From the NCBI GenBank assembly GCA_018899795.1, contig JAHIHJ010000163.1, positions 1 through 5,754 of the forward strand: DNA of 5,754 nt, written 5' to 3'. Origin of the DNA: Methanobacteriota archaeon. Lineage in GTDB: Archaea > Halobacteriota > Methanosarcinia > Methanosarcinales > Methanoperedenaceae. The notes under the pieces were generated by a model. That model searched no databases. It worked only from the letters and a program-made list of their open reading frames with translations, and was not told where the DNA came from. Position numbers and translations under genes: made by a program. Below are positions 1 to 4,101 of the stretch, piece after piece. Each line of letters opens with the position of its first letter. Within the stretch, counting starts at the first letter, position 1.

Positions 1-360
1 GAACCTTGCCTGGCTGGCTACCCTGCCTGCGTATGAAGTGGTCGCAAAGATGCCCAGCACTATTGCTCCTACTAATGCGCCTAAGGCTATTGCTGTCAGC
101 AAAAAGAATCCCTTGTCCAGTAACACTACAGTTACCGTACCTGAGATCACAGCAGACATACCGTTGCTTACAGGTTCGCCTGAAACCGCTTTGTTGTATA
201 TTCTATGCAGAAAATTCATCTGAGGGGCTAATTGTACCTGGGAGTTAGGATTGCTCTGGGAGCCAACATCGGATTCTAAATCCTCAAGGCATCCAGCAAT
301 AGTAGCAAGCGCTCCCATGAGTGCAAGTATAGCCATACTCATGGTCAAGTCTAATACCAT
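1..360 (-). CDS. mtrE: Tetrahydromethanopterin S-methyltransferase subunit E, N-terminal part (cut by window edge)
   Basis: MtrE is an integral membrane subunit of the MtrA-H complex, which transfers the methyl group of N5-methyl-tetrahydro(sarcina)methanopterin to coenzyme M and pumps Na+ (or runs in reverse in methane oxidisers). The minus strand is open from ATG at 360-358 to the window edge, giving 120 residues; the family is about 300 long, so the C-terminal 60% lies outside. Recognisable family sequence: ALATIAGCLEDLESDVGSQ (about residues 17-35), SNPNSQVQLAPQM (36-48), HRIYNKAVSGEPVS (52-65) and ATTSYAGRVASQARF (106-120). Hydrophobic helices fall at about 5-23, 68-81 and 86-105. The start is fixed by AGGAGGA 8 nt upstream. 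In methanogens mtrE usually opens the mtrEDCBAFGH operon, so the rest of the operon should follow to the left. The identification is from remembered family sequence, not from a search. Confidence 0.93.
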   Translation of the reverse strand, partial: MVLDLTMSMAILALMGALATIAGCLEDLESDVGSQSNPNSQVQLAPQMNFLHRIYNKAVSGEPVSNGMSAVISGTVTVVLLDKGFFLLTAIALGALVGAIVLGIFATTSYAGRVASQARF

Positions 361-368
361 TTATTTAA

Positions 369-375
369 TCCTCCT
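369..375 (-). promoter_or_regulatory. Strong Shine-Dalgarno of mtrE
   Basis: Minus-strand AGGAGGA lies 8 nt before the mtrE ATG (360-358) and is complementary to the archaeal 16S rRNA 3' end. It is the only textbook ribosome binding site seen in the window. That fits a highly expressed gene with a leadered mRNA. Confidence 0.85.
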
Positions 376-398
376 TTATTATCCTGAAATCACCATTA

Positions 399-419
399 AA
401 AACTAATATGAATAGTTTT
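399..419 (-). promoter_or_regulatory. Inverted repeat at the predicted mtr transcription start
   Basis: AAAACTA (399-405) and TAGTTTT (413-419) are perfect 7-bp inverted arms around a 7-nt spacer. The predicted start site, about 25 nt from the TATA box at 440-447, falls at about 417-420, at the edge of the element. It could be an operator for a dimeric regulator or a weak AU-rich hairpin at the extreme 5' end of the mRNA. The repeat is seen directly; its function is inferred. Confidence 0.4.
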
Positions 420-439
420 AACGGACTATCATATTATAC

Positions 440-454
440 ATTATAAATCTTTCG
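440..454 (-). promoter_or_regulatory. Archaeal BRE/TATA promoter of mtrE
   Basis: On the minus strand CGAAAGA (454-448, BRE-like) runs directly into TTTATAAT (447-440, TATA box). Transcription is expected about 25 nt downstream, near 418, leaving a leader of about 57 nt that carries the inverted repeat and the Shine-Dalgarno. The promoter lies wholly in the 122-bp gap between the stop of the upstream same-strand gene (483) and mtrE, so mtr need not be read through from that gene. Confidence 0.7.
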
Positions 455-482
455 AAATGTAGTGGGTGTTGTGAAAATATTA

Positions 483-1001
483 TCAACCTGTTTCTCTGTT
501 CGTCATTACGAACTTTGCAATGACGACCGCACCAAAAATAATCCCAATGGATATAGGGTAATAAGAAGATCTGATGATCCCCCATTCATTTGCAAAAACC
601 AGGTATCCGGTGACGAGAAGTACAAGTGCAGCTATCAGACCGGATAATTCCAGGGGCACTTTTATTTTACCTATTGTTATTTTATTCACGTTCTCAAGCT
701 TTGATATCCTGCGCTCTATTTCGGTCAGGACGTTTACCTTCCCGGTGTTTTTTATCTCATCTACGGATCTGACCAGAATAGCGATCTGACCTGTCAATGC
801 TTCAATTTCATCGTGGATATCATATCCCTGCAAGGCGCCCTGTTCTCCGCCATTCCCACCTGCTTTGTATGACAGCCGCCTTTCCACAGCCCTCAGGCGA
901 CTTTCAACGCTTCTCACGCTCTGGTCAAATGCCTCGATCCTGCCGTGAATGTCCACGCCTGTTATCGTTCCCTCACTATTTTTATTCACAAATTTCACCA
1001 T
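483..1001 (-). CDS. Small coiled-coil protein with two C-terminal transmembrane helices, function unknown
   Basis: I do not recognise a named family. The 172-residue product starts at ATG 1001-999 and has no signal peptide. Residues 15-45 and 59-105 are charged and heptad-like, predicting coiled coils, joined by a Gly-rich linker (48-58: AGGNGGEQGAL). The two coiled parts begin with the same motif: GVDIHGRIEAF (15-25) and GYDIHDEIEAL (59-69). Two hydrophobic helices follow at about 119-137 and 148-166, then a short polar tail, so the long N-terminal part and the tail should lie on the same side of the membrane, probably the cytoplasm. No cysteine or catalytic motif is visible. It lies upstream of mtrE on the same strand but has its own TATA box (1031-1040), and mtrE has its own promoter in the gap, so a functional link to Mtr is not shown. 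Confidence 0.8.
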   Translation of the reverse strand: MVKFVNKNSEGTITGVDIHGRIEAFDQSVRSVESRLRAVERRLSYKAGGNGGEQGALQGYDIHDEIEALTGQIAILVRSVDEIKNTGKVNVLTEIERRISKLENVNKITIGKIKVPLELSGLIAALVLLVTGYLVFANEWGIIRSSYYPISIGIIFGAVVIAKFVMTNRETG

Positions 1002-1030
1002 TCTAATGGATTCTGGATGACTATGATATT

Positions 1031-1047
1031 GATATATATAGGTTTCA
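1031..1047 (-). promoter_or_regulatory. BRE/TATA promoter of the coiled-coil membrane protein gene
   Basis: On the minus strand GAAACC (1047-1042) precedes TATATATATC (1040-1031). The centre lies about 34 nt from the ATG at 1001, so transcription should begin about 10 nt before the start codon. No Shine-Dalgarno is seen upstream of that ATG, which agrees with a very short leader. Confidence 0.6.
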
Positions 1048-1100
1048 CATTAATATTTTTATAATAGTTAAAGCATATTTCTGTGGACGCGGGATCAATA

Positions 1101-1116
1101 TAAAACGATTTATATG
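1101..1116 (+). promoter_or_regulatory. Candidate BRE/TATA promoter of the pilin-like gene
   Basis: The A-rich TAAAACGA (1101-1108) runs into TTTATATG (1109-1116), which resembles BRE plus TATA. The expected transcription start, about 1136-1142, lies just before ATG 1144, giving a near-leaderless mRNA. In that case the more upstream ATG at 1114, which overlaps the TATA box, could not be used. A weaker alternative, TTTTTATAAT at 1056-1065, would put the start near 1087 and allow ATG 1114. Confidence 0.45.
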
Positions 1117-1143
1117 CTCTGGAAATCTCAAAGCAGACAATAT

Positions 1144-2406
1144 ATGGTTTCGTTTATCAGTGATGAGCGCGGGACAATGGAGATCCCCTTGCGTTTCGTA
1201 GTGTATGTGATGATGACGGGAGCGATCATTGCCCTTGTTGTTATCGGGATATCCAATATTAAACCCGGTATCACAACGGATACCCTTGAAAAGCAGACAG
1301 GGACGATCAAAGTCTCAATGGCTGCAATGCAATCCGGCGCGGCGCGTAACCTGATAGATCCCGCTTCACCGGGAGGGAATATTCGCACTTACAAAATAGT
1401 TCTTCCAGAAGATACCGGATACCTGGCTTTCGGGGCTGACCCTGACCCTGATAATGATGGCAATTTGACGAACACGCGGGAAGACCTGCTCACCGACAGT
1501 GGGAACGTCATAATTTACAGAACAAGTGCGGGTAAGAAAATAATCCCTCTTGATGAAAATATAGAGATACGCGAAGGTATCTTTGAGAACGGGCGGTGGG
1601 TGATGAACAGGGAGGATGGTAAACAGTTCGGCGTCGTGATAAGGGGCGGCGGAAGATCAGAGATAACTTTCGAACTTGTGTACGACCCAGTCTCAAAGGA
1701 AAGGTACATACTTTCTCATTTCACGGACGACCTGGATGCTTTCATATATCCCTATGACCCCACAGTGCTTCCGAACAGGGTATGGGTATCTGTTGACCCG
1801 AACTGGATACCTGCGGATGGGGTCACATATGCCAACGTCATTGTACAGTTGAAGGATGAAAGAGGACGCAATGCAGCAAAGGATGGTGTTGAAGTGAACC
1901 TGACAGTTTCTGGCGGGACATTGGGGCGCACGAATTTAACGACAGTGAATGGCAGGGCGGGAACGAATATCACTTCGGATGAGGTGGGCACTGTGTTGAT
2001 CACTGCAAGTTCTTCGGGGCTGAATCCGGGCTCTACTTATCTGACAGTAAAGCATGTGCCAATAGTCCTGAATTTCGAAAAATGGTTGTACAGCGAAGAT
2101 GATGAACTGACAGCCTCTTTTACGACCGATCAGACACTTGAGTATGGTATCTATTTCAGGGGGAATGGTACGATGTTCTCAGTGCCATTCGTGGGTACGT
2201 GGTGGGCGAATGCCTCTATACATATCGATGGAATAAAGGCAGGTGAAGAAATTATAGACAGCGAGACATCACTTGTCAGGATATTTCCCAGGATCACTCT
2301 GGCGCCAGGCGTACACACAATAAATGTCACGCTTGCCACTGATAAATTTCTCCCGCTTCTGGGGGATACGAACATCTATGTGGAGAGCGTGACGCTGTCA
2401 GAATGA
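1144..2406 (+). CDS. Secreted pilin-like/anchored surface protein with an invasin-type Ig-like domain
   Basis: Numbered from ATG 1144 the product has 420 residues. The N-terminus is short and charged (SDERG, 6-10), followed by TMEIPLRF and a hydrophobic helix at about 16-38. This is the layout of archaeal type IV pilin-like proteins, with possible class III processing after RG, although acidic E13 is at +3 rather than the usual +5. A stretch with DPDPDNDGN (99-107) resembles an Asp-rich Ca2+-binding loop. About 213-302 is a bacterial Ig-like (invasin/Big_1 type) domain: VWVSVDPNWIPADG, then VNLTVSGGTLG, then GTVLITASSSG. The C-terminal 115 residues are beta-rich and unassigned. Seven N-x-S/T sequons are present (N107, 252, 264, 275, 341, 356, 394) and there are no cysteines, as expected for an exported archaeal glycoprotein. 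An in-frame ATG at 1114 would add 10 residues; I prefer 1144 because of the TATA box position and the shorter N-terminus. It may be an adhesin or S-layer-associated protein; the exact role is unknown. Confidence 0.8.
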   Translation: MVSFISDERGTMEIPLRFVVYVMMTGAIIALVVIGISNIKPGITTDTLEKQTGTIKVSMAAMQSGAARNLIDPASPGGNIRTYKIVLPEDTGYLAFGADPDPDNDGNLTNTREDLLTDSGNVIIYRTSAGKKIIPLDENIEIREGIFENGRWVMNREDGKQFGVVIRGGGRSEITFELVYDPVSKERYILSHFTDDLDAFIYPYDPTVLPNRVWVSVDPNWIPADGVTYANVIVQLKDERGRNAAKDGVEVNLTVSGGTLGRTNLTTVNGRAGTNITSDEVGTVLITASSSGLNPGSTYLTVKHVPIVLNFEKWLYSEDDELTASFTTDQTLEYGIYFRGNGTMFSVPFVGTWWANASIHIDGIKAGEEIIDSETSLVRIFPRITLAPGVHTINVTLATDKFLPLLGDTNIYVESVTLSE

Positions 2407-2411
2407 ATCCT

Positions 2412-2478
2412 TTTTCAGACAGGATCGACAGGATTTACAGGATTAACTATAAAAATCGTATCATGTCGATCCTGAAAA
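2412..2478. repeat. Inverted repeat built on 9-bp tandem ACAGGAT units
   Basis: ACAGGAT recurs at 2419, 2428 and 2437, an exact 9-bp period. The left arm (2412-2430) reads TTTTCAG, then ACAG, then GATCGACA. The right arm (2464-2478), reverse-complemented, reads TTTTCAGGATCGACA. The arms thus match over 15 bp apart from a 4-nt insertion (ACAG) in the left arm; the inner 11 bp (2420-2430 with 2464-2474) is uninterrupted. The element starts 5 bp after the stop of the pilin-like gene. It may act as a transcript 3'-end hairpin or be a small dispersed repeat; similar ACAGGATT-type units occur between genes in many genomes (recalled, not searched). Confidence 0.6.
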
Positions 2479-2494
2479 TCCCTCAGGACAATAT

Positions 2495-2599
2495 GGTAAG
2501 AAGGAAAAACGACCTTTAAGCATCCCAACCATGCACGACAGGGCAATGCAAGCATTTAACTGTCTGAGCAAAATGAATTCTGCCCGATTTAAAGGGTGA
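2495..2599 (+). pseudogene. Fragment of group II intron reverse transcriptase/maturase
   Basis: The frame starting at 2495 reads GKKE followed by KRPLSIPTMHDRAMQA (2507-2554). The R-P-L-x-I-P-T-x-x-D-R-x-x-Q-A signature is the conserved N-terminal reverse-transcriptase block of group II intron-encoded proteins, which normally continues ...LYLLALEP(I/V)AE. Here similarity fades after the Q-A (FNCLSKMNSARFKG) and a TGA follows at 2597-2599. About 20 residues of a protein of 400-600 remain: no YxDD active site, no maturase (X) domain and no endonuclease domain. There is no start codon or Shine-Dalgarno. The fragment is therefore a dead remnant; its strand and order agree with domain V downstream. 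Confidence 0.72.
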
Positions 2600-2609
2600 C
2601 CAAATACTT

Positions 2610-2643
2610 GAGCCGTATGCGGTGAAAGCCGCACGTACGGTTC
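2610..2643 (+). ncRNA. Group II intron domain V (catalytic hairpin)
   Basis: Exactly 34 nt, the canonical length. The lower stem pairs GAGCCGTA (2610-2617) with TACGGTTC (2636-2643), with one G-U pair. The upper stem pairs TGCGGT (2618-2623) with GCCGCA (2628-2633), capped by a GAAA tetraloop (2624-2627). A two-nucleotide CG bulge sits at 2634-2635 on the 3' side. The catalytic triad AGC is at 2611-2613. Every element needed for metal binding and docking in a living intron is intact, although the rest of the intron is gone. By comparison with intact introns this hairpin sits just before the 3' splice site. Confidence 0.88.
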
Positions 2644-2647
2644 TTGG

Positions 2648-2679
2648 AAGAGAGAGGGAGGGTAACCGTTCTTCTTTAT
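2648..2679 (+). ncRNA. Domain VI-like hairpin of the group II intron remnant
   Basis: Four nt after domain V, a purine-rich strand (2648-2661) can fold onto a pyrimidine-rich strand (2666-2679). A GTAA loop (2662-2665) is closed by GG/CC, and the helix holds an A-G mismatch and several G-U pairs. Position and GNRA-type loop fit domain VI. A clear bulged branch-point adenosine on the 3' strand cannot be assigned, so the hairpin may be degenerate or mis-bounded. Confidence 0.4.
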
Positions 2680-2725
2680 TCGGCGCCAAAGCTTTCTACT
2701 GCTTGCTTTTAAACCCTTTGTGACA

Positions 2726-4066
2726 TCAATCCTTTATTCTTCTTATTATCAACAGTCCTCCAATAATGACTACAATTATCAAGATTATCGCAATTATCCC
2801 CCTGTAATCCAGACCCTTTCCTGAATTGAACTCAAGCAGCTTGTCTGAATCAAGGAACAGGCGTTCCTCATGCGTTTTATCAGCCCCGACAGCTTTTAAC
2901 GTATAGTTCGTATTAAGGGGTATCCCCGTGAAAATAAGCTCTGATCCTGAACTTTCTGATACTTTCTTGCCATCGTTCCATAACGAAACGCTGTATTCTT
3001 TATCAGCTTTTACAAATATGGTGGCATATTTTTTTACTTTGATGGGTTTTCCGTCTGAGTACTGGAGGCTGTTTGGCAGGTCCAGCACGCTAAGGAGCGT
3101 TGGAGCTATATCCCCCTGGCGGTATTCCCCATTAAATATTCCCGTAACGGTATTTGAGGACATTATGACAAGCGGTATCCTGAGACTTTCCTGCCTGACA
3201 GAATATTTTCCTGAGGCATGCCCTCCTCTTTTGGCGTTTTTTGCTGCAAAAGACATGCCGTGGTCAGCCGTGAAAAAAAGAGCGATATTATTCTCTTTTG
3301 CAGTAGTATATAATGGATAGATATCCCTGTCAAGGTCTTCTATCAGCAGGTAATAATCATCTTCCCCGAGATTATGCCCCCCGCTGTCTATGGCTCCCAC
3401 ATTCACTGTCATGAGGAATTTCTGTGAAGGGTGGTTCTTTTTCATGTATCCTGCAACAGCGTTCGCCGCGTCTATACCCCATTTATTGTACGCTGAATAT
3501 TTCTCCCTGCCCTTTTTATTATCAAGATACCCGGGCAGTTTCATCTTCCAGTCATTCATTAATTCGTAGATGCCGGAAGGAGCTTTATTTGCCTGGATAG
3601 TTATCAGCGGCTCATCTATCGAATTGTTTTGCGCGAACAATATTATATCCTGCTCATTGCGAAGGTTCTGGAAATCCCCTTTCTGCATTACAGCAAGGTT
3701 CACGAAACCGTGCTGCCTTGTAATATCATATATAGTAGCATCAGAATAGCCAACTATTTCTTCGTTAGCCCCGGAATAACCTGTCACTATGATAGAATGG
3801 GCAGGACCTGTCGAAGGGTTCGGCGTCCTGATGTCCAGAAGTCTTGTTCCAGATGTCAGATTGGGGGTAACTGCTTTTGATATCTCGCTTTCATCAATGG
3901 CGTAAGGCGTCAGTTCAGGGTAAAAATACGAAGAACTTAGCCCGTCCACAATAAAAAGAATTGCGCTGTCGGGTTTCTGGATATTGTTCAGTGTGATCTC
4001 GGTGGCGCCGGAAATAGCGACCGAAAAAGTGAGAAATAATATTGAAATTAATAAAACATTTTTCAT
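2726..4066 (-). CDS. Exported, membrane-anchored alkaline-phosphatase-superfamily hydrolase
   Basis: Numbered from ATG 4066-4064 the product has 446 residues. Residues 1-22 (MKNVLLISILFLTFSVAISGA) form a signal peptide. The catalytic domain follows: IVDGL with metal ligand D41; a nucleophile segment PSTGPAHSIIVTG with T86 (or S85), aligning with the K-T-F-P-N-H-x-x-I-V-T-G of phosphodiesterase/nucleotide pyrophosphatases; AIDSGGH with D227 and H231; FTADHGMS with D268-H269; and GGHASG with H283. These supply the usual two-metal ligands. A beta-rich module of about 70 residues (345-415) comes next, then a transmembrane helix (423-441) and RRIKD, so the enzyme faces outward on a C-terminal anchor. 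Substrate is unknown (phosphate mono- or diester; sulfatase less likely). Alternative starts are ATG 4078 and GTG 4105; the last overlaps the gatE stop as GTGA. I chose 4066 for its compact signal peptide; no start has a good Shine-Dalgarno. Likely co-transcribed with gatE. Confidence 0.85.
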   Translation of the reverse strand: MKNVLLISILFLTFSVAISGATEITLNNIQKPDSAILFIVDGLSSSYFYPELTPYAIDESEISKAVTPNLTSGTRLLDIRTPNPSTGPAHSIIVTGYSGANEEIVGYSDATIYDITRQHGFVNLAVMQKGDFQNLRNEQDIILFAQNNSIDEPLITIQANKAPSGIYELMNDWKMKLPGYLDNKKGREKYSAYNKWGIDAANAVAGYMKKNHPSQKFLMTVNVGAIDSGGHNLGEDDYYLLIEDLDRDIYPLYTTAKENNIALFFTADHGMSFAAKNAKRGGHASGKYSVRQESLRIPLVIMSSNTVTGIFNGEYRQGDIAPTLLSVLDLPNSLQYSDGKPIKVKKYATIFVKADKEYSVSLWNDGKKVSESSGSELIFTGIPLNTNYTLKAVGADKTHEERLFLDSDKLLEFNSGKGLDYRGIIAIILIIVVIIGGLLIIRRIKD

Positions 4067-4101
4067 CGTGATCTGCATGATTTTTGGTGAAAGCAGACCA
4101 T

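Larger units (their letters stand above)
2491..2680 (+). mobile_element. Decayed group II intron (5' part and most of the reverse transcriptase lost)
   Basis: Two independent hallmarks lie in order on the plus strand: an in-frame scrap of the intron-encoded reverse transcriptase (from 2495), then the catalytic domain V (2610-2643) with a domain VI-like hairpin after it. An intact intron of this kind needs about 2-2.5 kb (domains I-IV plus a 400-600 residue protein). Only about 190 bp is here, between two convergent genes, so domains I-III and nearly all of the protein have been deleted. The 5' boundary is uncertain, because the sequence merges with the inverted repeat ending near 2478. The 3' boundary is also not fixed; an AY end near 2679 is one option. 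It cannot splice or move on its own. Confidence 0.75.

Noticed and set aside
6..248. Plus-strand 80-codon open frame at the left edge
   Set aside because: Antisense to mtrE, which has clear family sequence, promoter and ribosome binding site.
380..396. Mini upstream ORF (MVISG) in the mtrE leader, ATG at 396-394 and TAA at 381-379
   Set aside because: It has no Shine-Dalgarno of its own and is so short that chance explains it; no other evidence of leader translation.
2419..2443. ACAGGAT repeats as a CRISPR array
   Set aside because: Units are 7 bp with 2-bp gaps; there are no spacers and no cas genes.
2610..2643. Domain V hairpin read as a simple intrinsic terminator
   Set aside because: Length, CG bulge, AGC triad and GAAA loop match group II domain V exactly; no T-run follows, and an RT remnant lies upstream.
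2407..2725. tRNA or other structured RNA gene in the convergent gap
   Set aside because: No cloverleaf, T-loop GTTCRA motif or box C/D pattern found; the structure present is explained by the group II intron remnant.
2928..3320. Plus-strand 130-codon open frame
   Set aside because: Antisense to the catalytic part of the phosphatase gene, whose motifs fix the real frame.
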